Source: Lumbricus rubellus
Lineage: Eukaryota > Annelida > Clitellata > Crassiclitellata > Lumbricidae
DNA: 64,000 nucleotides
Assembly (NCBI GenBank): GCA_945859605.1
Contig: OX243827.1
Coordinates: 28,933,641 to 28,997,640, forward strand
Direction: 5' to 3'
Below the pieces are notes generated by a model, which saw nothing but the letters and a program-made list of their open reading frames with translations, was not told where the DNA came from and did not search any database. A program made the position numbers and the translations under genes. Below, in pieces: positions 45,301 to 54,400 of the stretch (within the stretch, counting starts at the first letter, position 1; every line of letters begins with the position of its first letter).

Positions 45301-47330
45301 CCTGTGTTTGGAGTAAGCTTAGTCACAACTGATAAATAATCATGTGTATTTTGTTGAAGAGCGACGATTTGGAATCTGTCGGTGACGTGTCCAGTCCTTG
45401 GCCTTGGTTGGCTCTTTGGCGTCTTCTCCGTCTCCTTCGATCACTCTGTCTTTCAGTACGTGTTTGTCATTGCCAACTCGTTGCAGGTAAGATAACCTTT
45501 TGTTCGGAATATTATTTAATACACATTCGACATTTTGTGTTGGCTTTCATAATTAAGCACTTGATTTCTTTCACTTATGCTTGCTTCCTTTCTTTTGATC
45601 TTCTCAAATGATCACCCCCGCTATTTATTCCATTCAACGTGTGACTTGGGATTTCGCCATCCACACCGATGTCGGTTAGCAGCTTCAGAATATATTGATG
45701 ACCCCAGCCATACAGCCCACTGAGTAGGCTAGATATGGAAGCTTTTACACAATAATTATTGCTTTATTTGATTATACTGTAGGCTACATTTTCCATTGAT
45801 TCATTTAGACATTTCCTGTTTCTCGAGACTATCGATTTTTTTAGGGTTCCGCGTAATATTTTCTTTGCTGTAAATCTCTAAGAGAAGCCTCACTATAGAT
45901 AGACCCATAATCTTGCGTTTTTCGTGGCTTTGAAGTAGGCTAACTCCCCAGTTTACCTAATAAACAAGGATAGGCCTAGTTAGTTCATCGGCGAGAAAGT
46001 ATTGGTAGTTTAAAAAAGTAGCTCTTCAATTTTGACTCACGGTTACACTTTTTGCTTTTGCAGGGATTGCTCATCTTTATCTTCCACGCACTATTCCATA
46101 ATAAGGTAGGTAAACTCATCATCAGTATTTTGACATTGATTTGGTGTTTCACTTTAAAGACAAGAAAGTTATAACACAAGTGGCCGTATTAAGATGATTT
46201 TAGTACCCTTAAATGGTGTAACCTGGTGTAGTTTACAAACTGACACCCGTTCTCCGCAAATTCGCCTGTAGGGCCTATATCTGAAAGGTACGCACTATAT
46301 AAAATCGGATGCCACCGTTTTCAACATACTTAGACTGCAGCTGTTTATTTAGGGTTAGGTTAGCTTCAATACGACAGCCAGAGTTCTGTCGAGAGCATTA
46401 CTTAATCACACGCACACTACCGGTACGTGTCTCAAGCAATTTGAAGCAAAGACATCTTTTGGAGATGGTCCCTGCTCTTTCGCTCAAATAATATCAAATC
46501 CCTAAACTGTTCCAAAATGCATCGCCCATGGTTAGACCCTGAAGTTTCGTTTCACTTACTGTATATTGTACAAGCGTGGCTATGTGTGTGCTTTTCAGAA
46601 AATGAACGAAAAGATTTCCTCCTTCTACTCAAACTACATCTGTCGCTGTCGCCAGACCGACCCGAGCACCTCCACCAAGATGACATCCTCCCAGGATCAG
46701 TCTACAAGTTCAAGAGCAGCGACAGAAATGACTTCGATCCAAGAACAGACCACATTCTCAAAAGGAGACAAACAGACGACATCGGCTCAAAATGTGTATA
46801 CAGGCTCAAAAGCAACCACAGAGATGACTTCGGCTCAAAATGTGTATACAGGCTCAATAGCAACTACAGAGATGACTTCGGCTCAAGAACAACCTACAAG
46901 CTCACAAACAGACACTAAGATAACTTCGGCTGAGGAAAAGCCTGCAAACTCAAAAGCAGACACAGAGATGACTCAAGAAAAGTCTACAGAATCAAGACCA
47001 GACACACAGGTGACTCAACAACAACCTACAAGCTCAAATGCCGATACTCAGAAGACCGTGGCTCAAGTAGAGCCTACAGACTCAAGAGCAGCTACAGAGA
47101 TGACTCCAGGTCAAGAGCAGCCTTCAAACTCACAACCAGACACACAAATGACTTTGACTGAAGGCCAAATTAAAAGCCCAGGCGCATCCAGCAAGCTAGC
47201 AGACAACAAAGGTTTCGTTCCAAAGGCTGTGAAATATTACGAAGAATTTGGAAAACATGGCAACGTACCCAACGCCGGGGATCTGCTTGCAATTATCGAT
47301 GACTCTAACACTGTGGAGTCAAAGCCATAA
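25786..47330 (+). CDS. Adhesion G-protein-coupled receptor (gene B; N-terminus unresolved)
   Basis: Nineteen phase-consistent exons: 25786-25893, 35169-35275, 36057-36248, 37038-37106, 37549-37657, 37996-38118, 39011-39080, 39808-39916, 40370-40419, 40949-41066, 41605-41777, 42175-42277, 42845-43001, 43751-43820, 44483-44549, 45008-45099, 45360-45486, 46064-46105, 46599-47330. The first two give a hormone-receptor motif (IQWRRTEAG...PCP; CIDKEFSDLLEQ), the next eight a GAIN domain ending in a GPS (GKCAYWKF; WDSAGC; CSCNHLTNFAILM), then seven TM helices (class B2) and a 244-codon exon with Thr/Ser-rich 16-17-residue repeats. Self-cleavage is expected at HL|T; the following segment is the tethered agonist. 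The HRM exon starts in phase 1, so exons with a signal peptide and perhaps other domains lie upstream. One intron is GC-AG. The subfamily cannot be assigned; HRM+GAIN occurs in ADGRL, ADGRB and others. Confidence 0.93.
26027..26212. repeat. Subterminal tcctggtcctt minisatellite, left end of hAT
   Basis: Units like gtccttgtcctggtcctt and ttgggggtcagg repeated several times just inside the left terminus. Same array as at 34468-34662, in the same orientation. Confidence 0.92.
27651..28626. mobile_element. Non-autonomous hAT-like element, TGATTTAAATC-rich
   Basis: 976 bp, starts cagggtggataaaaatcg and ends atcatctccaccctg, flanked by the perfect duplication CTGCTATG (27643-27650, 28627-28634). 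The first 215 bp are tandemly duplicated: a second cagggtggataaaatcatg starts at 27866. It inserted into a ggggcggatccagaggggcc repeat within the P-like element. No ORF. Confidence 0.88.
28866..28977 (+). pseudogene. P-element transposase remnant
   Basis: Frame reads RLNQDPLENFFGVIRQAGWF and on to a stop after CLSSL. It resembles the C-terminal region of Drosophila P / THAP9 transposases. No upstream THAP domain recognised. Confidence 0.75.
29437..29551. repeat. Foldback repeat plus direct repeat
   Basis: tatttaaccttcataaaatc and its complement form about 35-bp arms around 29437-29471 and 29513-29550. A direct repeat ggtagataacccataagtac is present at about 29492 and 29613. Confidence 0.85.
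30630..34348 (+). CDS. hAT-family transposase with BED zinc finger
   Basis: Four phase-consistent exons: 30630-30880, 31289-32739, 33408-33590, 34071-34348, about 718 residues, no stops or frameshifts. The BED finger (HAACRNC ... HLKTRHAELY) is split by intron 1. The catalytic RNase H-like core has SLTTDIWTDRRSHAFLAI and YVVTDNASNMRKAI (likely metal-binding Asp), then HISCFAHSLQLVVRDGL and TRWNSTFRQLHS. The C-terminal hATC dimerisation region is SAPVERVFSQSGLILRPNRA then MTDKLLETL. It would excise and reinsert its element, giving the 8-bp duplications seen. Intron 2 holds a retroelement tail (gattgattg near 33300). Exon 4 may start at 34071 or three bases later. Confidence 0.92.
33240..33336 (+). 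mobile_element. Retroelement 3' tail in hAT intron
   Basis: aaataaaaggacttgattga followed by (ttga)n. The upstream body (about 32950-33240) is unrecognised. Confidence 0.5.
34468..34662. repeat. Subterminal tcctggtcctt minisatellite, right end of hAT
   Basis: About six units of ttgggggtcaggtccttgtc with variants, just inside the right terminus. Confidence 0.93.
34700..34952 (+). mobile_element. LINE 3' fragment
   Basis: Reads SFIGPVLWNKLSPLKRSSLL, equivalent to SIGPSLWNALSPSVRSTLLS of the LINE at 53853. Followed by a degenerate cactgggagaacctctgatt end. Immediately right of the hAT. Confidence 0.75.
35169..35275 (+). CDS. GPCR exon: hormone-receptor motif, second half
   Basis: Acceptor catactttag, donor gtaagc, phases 1 to 0. 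CSRKCVESNDAQINWTRPNC then CIDKEFSDLLEQ. It is 9.3 kb from the first half because of the transposon nest. Confidence 0.9.
35864..36024. mobile_element. Foldback MITE next to a GPCR exon
   Basis: Outer ends gagtggagttcagta and aaactagactccacc, inner inverted ggggctaagtacc / ggggttagccccc segments. It ends about 30 bp before the exon at 36057, so it may influence that weak acceptor. Confidence 0.6.
36057..36248 (+). CDS. GPCR exon: GAIN subdomain A
   Basis: 64 codons, phase 0/0, VNNVARELSVKTNKSE-like helices and NASVMLINRLADLK. The acceptor ttctgttgaag is weak; an alternative cag 24 bp upstream stays in frame. A MITE ends only about 30 bp upstream. Confidence 0.85.
37038..37106 (+). CDS. GPCR exon: GAIN helix (NVLRPNN...W)
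   Basis: 23 codons, phase 0/0: SIVQAASNVLRPNNTKAWNE, the usual asn-x-leu...W element of GAIN domains. Acceptor cgtattgcag, donor gtaaat. Confidence 0.88.
37549..37657 (+). CDS. GPCR exon: GAIN helix
   Basis: Acceptor caattgtag, donor gtaaga, phases 0 to 1. NKSIATSILSSLEVYGKKLS. Confidence 0.87.
37996..38118 (+). CDS. GPCR exon: start of GAIN beta subdomain
   Basis: Acceptor ttctcgtttcag, donor gtaagt, phases 1 to 1. SSEILYIDFPNGSVW and GISITIDTG strands. Confidence 0.86.
39011..39080 (+). CDS. GPCR exon: GAIN beta strand (VYYRT)
   Basis: Acceptor gactttgcag, donor gtaagc, phases 1 to 2. WNMWGVYYRTVNEYLPSN corresponds to the v-x-Y-x-s-l strand of GAIN. Confidence 0.85.
39808..39916 (+). CDS. 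GPCR exon: GAIN beta (NSRVLAFSI)
   Basis: Acceptor ctcgatacag, donor gtaagc, phases 2 to 0. EEVNSRVLAFSIS and NPPAIITLHHIE, typical of the strands before the GPS. Confidence 0.9.
40370..40419 (+). CDS. GPCR exon: GPS start
   Basis: Small 50-nt exon, phases 0 to 2, RGKCAYWKFE, the first Cys and Trp of the GPS motif. Confidence 0.88.
40949..41066 (+). CDS. GPCR exon: GPS core and cleavage site
   Basis: Acceptor aacttttcag, donor gtgagc, phases 2 to 0. RDWDSAGCNETSTNK then CSCNHLTNFAILM; autoproteolysis expected between Leu and Thr of HLT. Confidence 0.96.
41605..41777 (+). CDS. GPCR exon: TM1
   Basis: Acceptor attattttaaaag, donor gtgagt, phases 0 to 2. ALGILSIIGCSISLVALILT is the classic first helix of adhesion GPCRs. 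Confidence 0.94.
42175..42277 (+). CDS. GPCR exon: TM2
   Basis: Phases 2 to 0. TVLLNLCVALIVAYTLFLLG. Confidence 0.94.
42845..43001 (+). CDS. GPCR exon: TM3 and start of TM4
   Basis: Phases 0 to 1. DGCKVIAALLHYFFLVAFF, IEGVELVLYIIFVF, then RETIMLIAAAWG. Carries the conserved TM3 Cys and the ALLHYFFL...FFIMLIEG block. Confidence 0.95.
43168..43343. repeat. Foldback hairpin, about 80-bp arms
   Basis: Arms 43168-43251 and 43262-43343 pair imperfectly (gagttccctaaggtaagggg with complement of ttactttagggaact; aaacgaagcat with atgcttcgttt). An extra half copy (ctcacagaggcttaactaaa) lies at 43136. In the intron between the TM3 and TM4 exons. Confidence 0.88.
43500..43663 (+). mobile_element. Retroelement 3' end with (gatt)n tail
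   Basis: gtgttcctagtagcggggtc followed by aaaaaataaatgattgattg. The gattg tail and preceding segment look like a LINE/SINE 3' end. Body not identified. Confidence 0.5.
43751..43820 (+). CDS. GPCR exon: TM4
   Basis: Acceptor cttttatttcag, donor gtcagt, phases 1 to 2. VLPLIIVGVSLGVTKLEGYG. Confidence 0.92.
44483..44549 (+). CDS. GPCR exon: ECL2 and TM5 start, GC donor
   Basis: Phases 2 to 0. CWLSAENHLIWAFVGPV is the conserved CWLS...WAFVGP block. The following intron begins gcaagt, a GC-AG intron forced by the frame. Confidence 0.93.
45008..45099 (+). CDS. GPCR exon: TM5
   Basis: Acceptor attttaaacag, phases 0 to 2. INFIILITVLTWMSRKKALL, then a basic intracellular loop. Confidence 0.93.
45360..45486 (+). 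CDS. GPCR exon: TM6 and TM7 start
   Basis: Phases 2 to 0. SVTCPVLGLGWLFGVFSVSF and VFQYVFVIANSLQ, near-invariant in class B2 receptors. Confidence 0.96.
46064..46105 (+). CDS. GPCR exon: TM7 end
   Basis: 42-nt exon GLLIFIFHALFHNK, phase 0/0, following NSLQ as in other adhesion GPCRs. Confidence 0.94.
46599..47330 (+). CDS. GPCR exon: intracellular repeat tail
   Basis: Acceptor gtgcttttcag. KMNEKISSFYSNYICRCRQ, then about ten degenerate 16-17-residue repeats of the type TSAQEQPTSSQTDTKM, then AVKYYEEFGKHGNVPNAGD and stop TAA. The repeats are Ser/Thr/Gln-rich and probably disordered. Two adjacent copies (TSAQNVYTGSKATTEM) are nearly identical at DNA level. Confidence 0.93.
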   Translation, partial: KMNEKISSFYSNYICRCRQTDPSTSTKMTSSQDQSTSSRAATEMTSIQEQTTFSKGDKQTTSAQNVYTGSKATTEMTSAQNVYTGSIATTEMTSAQEQPTSSQTDTKITSAEEKPANSKADTEMTQEKSTESRPDTQVTQQQPTSSNADTQKTVAQVEPTDSRAATEMTPGQEQPSNSQPDTQMTLTEGQIKSPGASSKLADNKGFVPKAVKYYEEFGKHGNVPNAGDLLAIIDDSNTVESKP

Positions 47331-47840
47331 AGGATCACAACCAGACAATAAGCATCACAGTGGAAATGACGATTAGGAAGAAAGAAAGCCTGATAGAACA
47401 ATCTTATAACTATTCAAATATTTCCTAGAAAATTATAATATTTCGGAGATTCGGTTTCGTATTCATATAATCAAGAGGACCCTAACTTGCTAAGTTTGAA
47501 ATTACAGAATATTTCTCAGGATATTTCTATAGTTCAAGCGCTGTTTTAACGGACGAGCATAGTTAATTGGAAATTGTTTTAGTTTTATTCGAGCAGGGTT
47601 ATGCGTGTTCCAAGATTTCGTAGCGTACAAACACTTCTCAGGAAAGTTCTATGCTGCATAGTTGCAATATTTTTTTCTTCTTCCTGAAACTGGCAGTTAA
47701 TCGGAATTAGTTTAGGTCAATTTAACCATGGCATTACGAGTTGTAAGAATTAGGCTAGTGGCGTGAAATATTTGGATTTAATTCGTATTTAGAGTAAATG
47801 ATTGTAGTTAATCAGATGCTCAAAATAAGCTTAAACATAA
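47331..47840. other. 3' flank of the GPCR
   Basis: Probably 3' UTR and spacer. No perfect AATAAA was seen close to the stop (caataagc at about 47356 is the nearest variant). Nothing else recognised. Confidence 0.4.
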
Positions 47841-49640
47841 TGTGTCGTTTGTGTTCCTGACTTCAACAAGTTCAACTCCATCGTGAAAAGATTCCTAACT
47901 CGCCGCAAGCAACCTTGTTTCGAGATACTAGAAGCACTCGATAATTGCAAGCACAAGCACTCACGGCTGCGTTGTCCCCGTACCTGCGATACCTCTGCCT
48001 TCATTATTCTTTTGATGCTGGTATCCTCCGCTCGCTCCACATGACCATACCATCTCAGTCTGACCTCTCGTGTCTTGTCAGATATAGGGTCACTCCAACT
48101 TTCCTTCGTATGCTCTCATTACTCTTCTTGCATTTCAAGGTAATCCCAAGTATCCAGCGCAGCATTCTCATTTCCGTTCTCTCCAGAAGCTCCTCGTCTG
48201 TTCTCTTCAGCGTCCATGCTTCCGCTCCATAAATCAGCTGCACAGGTCGTATCATCGTCTTATACAGGGTGGGCCATAAAAAAGTAACCCCCTACGGTTT
48301 TTAGCCCATATCTTGGCCAAACATAAGAATTTGTAAATGAAACTTAGGCAATTCATATTTACGTACAATGGTCAAATTTCAATAAAATATTTCAAATACA
48401 ACAAAAGTTATATCACTTTTATTGAGGCCACCCACCGTTTTTTGACGATTCAAAAACCAAACGCAACAAAAACTAGATTTTTGCCAATATCTTGGCCAGA
48501 AGTAAGAATTTCGAAATGAAAATTTTCAGGCTAAAGGCCAATTCATATTTGCACACGATGTCCAAACTTCATCAAAATATTTCAAAGAGAACAATAGATA
48601 TGCCACTTTTAGTGAGGCCACCCACCGTTTTTGACGATTCAAAAACGAAACGCAACAAAACGTAACAAAACGTGATTTTATTAAGTCTCATCTCAAATAA
48701 CTGTTGTTAAATGTACTTGGTAGTACTTCACGACTTGTGTTCAATGTGCCCACCACCAGTGTCAACACTTCTTTTGAGTCTCTTTGCAAAGTTATTGATG
48801 GACCTGTTGATTAATCTGACAGATTCCTTATTTACCAATTTGATTGTTATCTTGCTAAGTGACTTCTCTGTGACGTGCAGCTACGCTGGTACCCTGTTTC
48901 TTTTTAGATAGTAATAATAATGATCATCTGACAATATCAAGGCTATTTGATAACAATTATTTGAGGTGAGACTTAAAAAATTGTGTTGTTGCTACTTTTT
49001 TTTGCGTTACCCTTCTGAATCGTCAAAAAACGGTGAGGGCCTCACTGAATGTAGTATAACTTTTGTTCTGTTTGAAATATTTCGAATAACTCTGGCCAGT
49101 ATGTGTAGATATAAATTGTCTTTAAGCCTGTAAAATTTCATTTCGATATTCTTACTTCTGACCAAGATATTGGCCAGAATAATTAAACTGGTTTTTGTTA
49201 CTTTTTGTTGCGTGGCGTTTTTGAATCGTCAAAAAACGGTGGGTGGCCTCACTAAAAGTTATAAAACTTTCGTTCTGTTACAAATATTTTGATGAAATCT
49301 GGCCATCATGTGTAAATATGAAATGTCTTTAAGACTGTAAAATTTCATTTCCAAATTCTTACTTCTGGCCAAGATATGGGCAAACAAATGTAGGGGGTTA
49401 CTTTTTTATGGTCCACCCTGTATATCTTTCCTTTGAGTGGAACTGTGATCTTAGGGTTACACAACATACCAGATAGATCCCTCCATTTCTGCCAAGCTGT
49501 TTTATCATGTGTTTGATACATGTCACGCTCGCATCCGCCTTTCGCATGCATTATTGACCCCAGGTATTTGAAATTTCCCTCATGCTTTAGTGCGTTTCCC
49601 TCACCATTCACCACCAGTAAAACTTCATCTGGTCTTGAGC
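47841..49640 (-). mobile_element. RTE-type LINE fragment, split by a TIR element
   Basis: On the minus strand 49640-49423 reads NGEGNALKHEGNFKYLGSIM...PLKGKIYR, and after the insertion 48262-48055 continues MIRPVQLIYGAEAWTLKRTD...EMRMLRWILGI. Together this is the post-RT region of an endonuclease-reverse transcriptase. Frame-disrupted and dead. Confidence 0.88.
48265..49420. mobile_element. Non-autonomous TIR transposon inserted in the LINE
   Basis: 1,156 bp with long inverted ends cagggtgggccataaaaaag / cttttttatggtccaccctg, bordered by TA (or TATA) on both sides (48261-48264, 49421-49424), as expected for a TA-targeting element. Internal modules (ttctggccaagatat; cgtcaaaaaacggtgggtgg) recur in both orientations. 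No ORF. Confidence 0.9.
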
Positions 49641-50639
49641 ATAAAATTTTTTTTCTACAATAATGATTTGTAGATACTTAAATTAATGTAAATCAGATCA
49701 CAGTTATGCAGCTGAATAAAAAAACTCTACTTACTTACTTCGCTTATTTGTTTGTTTAATTTAGTTGCGTTTCGATTTAGAGTTCATGCACTGATGAGTG
49801 TTCACAGAAAAGCGTCGTCAAATGATGAGTTTCCTTAATGATCACACGATAGAGAGAATGCTTTGGGTAGGCCAATACTGACTGGTGGTTAAGCCCGAAA
49901 AGATAAGCGAAACCGATGCCGAGATTTAACTCCAACCCAGCATTCGAGGTTTCATCATAAAAGAAAAACTACGGGCGGGCAACACAGAAAAGATCCAGTA
50001 AGCTTAACCTTCGGGCGTAAAAACTGCACGATATTCAGTAGTAGGCTATAATTGCTCTGCGTATGTAGGGATTGTAGGCCTATTTTTGAATAGTGTAGCT
50101 TTTATCGTAGCTTGTAGGGCCTAAAGAATATCAATTTCGTGCATGTAGCCTATGTTAGGCCTAGTGGAGCAGCAGTATCTTAACATAATATTATGAGCGT
50201 CTTATCGAGGCATTAACAACTTTCGTATCGTATCGTATCGTATTAAAACAAGTATAAAGCTTTGGTTAGCCTATACAAACAAAGCAGGTGAGCAAACATA
50301 GGCTACTTCTGCAAATAAATTTTATGTGTTAGAGTATAGGCCTACTACTTGAGAACGCATTATAATCTTGGACTGTAGAACATTATTTTTTAGTATCTTG
50401 TGAGTGGTTGTGCTTGCGATTATCTAGTGCCTCTATAGTAGCTTGAAACAAGGGCGCTTGGGGCGAGTTATGAATCTGTTTCACGATAATGTCAAAGTCA
50501 GGAACACACACGCCGCGCACTTATGTAATAATTACGACATTGTAGGCTATACGCTTTTAGCGAAATTATAAATCTGGGTCGTACGATTGGGGTCGGTCAA
50601 TATAGACCTACATTTACATTTGTTTACACTGACCTTCGC
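49641..50639. other. Intergenic, no gene recognised
   Basis: Unique AT-rich DNA with several TAGGCCTA octamers and a short (cgtat)4 run near 50226. Confidence 0.5.
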
Positions 50640-50815
50640 AAATAGAAGCATTAAAAAATTGATACTAGTGTTTTGAGTAATCCGAGCAATCGACTTTGAC
50701 ACTGTTTAGTTTGGGTTTCTTCTCACCAGCGCAATGACCGTGGCATGATTGTGATGAAATAGCCTACTTTGAATCCTGTTTGACTCTAGCGTTATTATTC
50801 TAATAGACGACTATC
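50640..50815 (+). repeat. Upstream copy of the gene C 5' flank
   Basis: Diverged duplicate of 51195-51385: shared ctagtgttttg-gtaatccga, tttcttct-accagcgcaatg, cctgtttgactc and cgac/gata segments. This copy lacks the ATG and signal peptide. Confidence 0.8.
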
Positions 50816-50839
50816 ATATTATCATAAGCCTTTACATTC

Positions 50840-51185
50840 ACATTCCCAACCTCTTTTGACTTTAGGGCCACTTTTTCCAAGTAGGAAGACACGAAGGCCA
50901 TTTTTTTCTTAGTTGAAGGACATCAGGGGCCACAAGGCTAAAATTTAATTAACTAAAAGCATGTATAATTGTTATAATCGATTCTTAAATAGAATAGTTT
51001 ATGTTATTTATAGATGACAAAACAAAATAATTTGTAATAAACAATTATTATATGTTCTATTCTGTCCAAATTGTCAATTTTATCATAATTTTAAAAAAAG
51101 TTATGTTGTGAGCGATGAGGGTAATTTTTTAAAGCCTGGCGGGCCACTTTTGGCCCGCGGGCCACGAGTTGGGAACCGTCATAGA
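50840..51185. mobile_element. hAT-like MITE between the duplicated flanks
   Basis: Ends attcccaacctctttt and (complement) ggttcccaactcgtgg. The cgggccacttttggcccgcg block is typical of Charlie-like hAT ends. The TSD was not resolved. Confidence 0.6.
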
Positions 51186-51194
51186 TCACCAAAA

Positions 51195-51385
51195 TAGACT
51201 TTCCCAAACATAAACAATTTAAAAAAATGACAAGCCTGCTAGTGTTTTGGGTAATCCGAGCATTCGGCGTTGACAGTTTAGCTTGTGTTTCTTCTAACCA
51301 GCGCAATGACCATAGCGTGCGTTGAAAAACTGTGAATCCCGTTTGACTCCAGTGAAATGACTTTAATGTAATGGACGATAGAGGA
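51195..51385 (+). promoter_or_regulatory. Putative promoter/5' UTR of gene C
   Basis: Immediately upstream of the start codon and duplicated about 570 bp upstream, which suggests it was copied with the gene's 5' end. No TATA box identified. Confidence 0.4.
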
Positions 51386-51452
51386 ATGAGGATCTTGACT
51401 GCAGTCCTCGTCGCTTCACTCGCTTTCACTTTGGGTTTCTCTCAAACTGACA
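51386..51452 (+). CDS. Gene C exon 1: start and signal peptide
   Basis: MRILTAVLVASLAFTLGFSQ, hydrophobic core after Arg. Donor gtagcc (51453) gives phase 1, matching exon 2; an alternative gtcttc nine bases later also fits. Confidence 0.78.
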
Positions 51453-54400
51453 GTAGCCTAAGTCTTCAATTCCTCAAAATGCATCTTCATAAAATACCAA
51501 ATGCTCAGTTTTGTCAGAATTGAGGCCTGAATAAATGCGGATCTTTTTGCAAGGCAATAATCATGTTCATCATCACCATCATCATCGTAATCAGCCACAT
51601 CATTGTCGTCATCGTCATCACCATCTTCTCGAAATCATCGTCATCAACAGACTATTAACCTGTCTATGGTCACGTTTATGCACAAACTTTCGCTTCCCAG
51701 CATTTAATCGCATCATTGAGATCTAAGCTTGGTAGTACGCCGCGCTGGTAAATGGGATGGTAAGAGAACGACCAGTCATGGCAAGAGCAGTACGGTAAAA
51801 TGAGAAAAAATTTCATAGGATTCCAAGACTAGGCTACTTCTCCAGACATTGGTTAGGCTACTACATGTATGGTATCCATAATCCAGGTTGTGGTCCAGGT
51901 TTTTTGTACACGCATCCACAAAATATCTTCGTCAGTTTACTGTAGCATGAACGATCCCTTTTATGTATCATGCAGGCTAGAGGTCAAATGTGTGGTCGAC
52001 CATGGTAGGCTTGTTTCATGGATGCTTATCTTAAATGGCAATTCATGTCGATTCGGTAGGCCTATGGTGTAACTTTTCAAAATTTTCATAGGATTCCAAG
52101 GTTACTTCTAGGTAGGCCTATGGTGTAACTTTGATGTAACTTTTCATCGTAGTATACATGTAGAACACTACATGTAAGTTGTAGTAGGCTATCAGATCCA
52201 TTTGCCCATCTGAGCAGAAGCCCATCCTAATATATTATTAACTAAACTTACTTTTTCAGTTTGGATTGGCCAATCGCCGACAATGATCAAAGGTCCACCG
52301 AAAAATCTGATCTATCGAAATGGAGAGAATGTAACACTGGAGTGCAAAGCGAAGGGAATACCAGATTTAACGTAAGCACATACATACAGATAGTATAGTG
52401 GCTTTACATTTAGATGAAAATACGCAGTTTTTTAAATAACGAAGATTTTCATTTAGATGCAATGTAGCAGCTTCTTCGAAATAATTATTATGAAAAAATC
52501 CACTTCATGTAGCCTACTCGTTTAAAAATGCATATTTTATAATTATGTAGAGTTTTGCTTTAGGAACAACTGATGATGATGATGATTATGATGACGACGA
52601 CGATGATGGTGATGATGGTGATGGTGATGATGACGATGATTATGACGACGACGATGATGGTGATGGTGGTGATGGTGATGATGATGATGATGATGATGAT
52701 GAATGAATGAATGAATGAATGATTGAAGAAGACAGCCGTGTACTCTGATGCATGCATTTATTTGCACAAGAGTTGACTATGGCAGTGTCATTTATGCGGG
52801 CTTAACTCTTTCACGCATTAACAAGCTACAATCTGTCCTTAATGCTGCAGCTCGCCTGATTGGTGGCATTCCAAAGTTTGGGCATATATCAAGTTTTATA
52901 CGGGAGGAACTGCACTGGTTGCCTATGCAAAAACCTATTGAGTTTAAGATTCTAATGCTCATGCGTAATTGCCTAACAGGCCAAGCTCCTATCTATCTTA
53001 TGGAACTTTGTGTGCCTGTGCTATCCATTCCAGGCCGTAAATTCCTTCGCTCTGCAACGCATGGTGACCTGGTTGTTCCTAGGGCTCGATCTTCCACAGT
53101 ATTGCATAGAAGTTTTGCTATGGTCGGTCCGTCTTTCTGGAATAAGTTACCTATTAGTCTCCGTAATGAACTTCTTTGCCTTTCTTTGCCCCTTTTCCGC
53201 AAGCGTTTGAAAACCATTCTCTTTGATTATGGTTTGGTGTCAGGTCGGGAGCGCCTCTGAGGAGTTCTCTTGAAGTGGCGCTATAGAAATGTTCAATTAC
53301 AATTACAATTACAATTACACTGTACGTGCATTTTTTATACTTATAAACATTACACAGCCACCTCTTTATGGTCATACATGTAAGAAGGCTAAGCAGTCTA
53401 TTTTGTCTCCAAATTAAACCAAGCACATTCTTCCATCTTCGTCAGATTCGCTCGTTACGCCGCTCACTATCAACAGTAGGCTGCTATCAATGGGTTACCT
53501 CAGGGCTCTTTTTAAAGAATTTTTATAAATGCACACAACCCCTTCTTTCCTTTCTCGTCATCCATGGCCTACTTCTAATCGGAGGACAAAGAAGATCTTT
53601 TTGCTAGTTTTAATTGTACAGAAGTGCTTCTACAACTGCACATTTTGTGTACAACTGCACGTAAAAAAGCCATGGGTTACCAACGCTACCCTGATGCTGT
53701 AATACGATCCTGATGCATCATGCATTCATATGCACCGGAGTCAACTAAGGCAGTGATGTCTATGCGGGCTTAACCTTAAGCACATTAATCTTTTAAAATC
53801 TCTCTTCAATGCCGCGGCACTCGTGAGCGGCGGCTTATTAGGCCTACTAAAGTTTACTGCATGTGAATTTTTTGAGGCACTGTCAACAAAGATCAATCGC
53901 CTTCGTGCCTCAACTTCTGACGCACCTCCTCCAACGTTTACCACTACTTCAACTGTTTTTGATGATTTTAAACCTATCACTGAATTTGACCTTCGGCTAG
54001 CTTTTACAACTGCAAATTTAAACTCATGTGAACTTGACCCTCTACCCCCATTCGTAATCAATGACATTTTGGATGACTTTAGCCCCTTTTTAGTCTACCT
54101 GTTTAATAGGTCCCTTACTGAAGGTTGCATCCCTCCATCACAGAAACGGGCTCTTGTCTTTCCTTCCCTCAAAAAGCCTAACCTTGACACCAACCTTTGC
54201 CAAAATTATCGGCCTATCTCAAATCTATCCTTTCTTTCTAAGACACTTGAACGTCTTGTCTCTCTGCAGTTTCTACCTTACCTTGAGCAATCTGGTTTCC
54301 TTCCTGCAAACCAATCTGGTTTTAGGGCCCATCATTCCACTGAGACAGCTCTCCTTTCTTTATTATCTGAAATCTATTCTGCTGTTGATAGGTCTGAGGT

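Noticed and set aside
52543..52767. Poly-His and poly-Ile ORFs on the minus strand
   Set aside because: Trinucleotide microsatellite.
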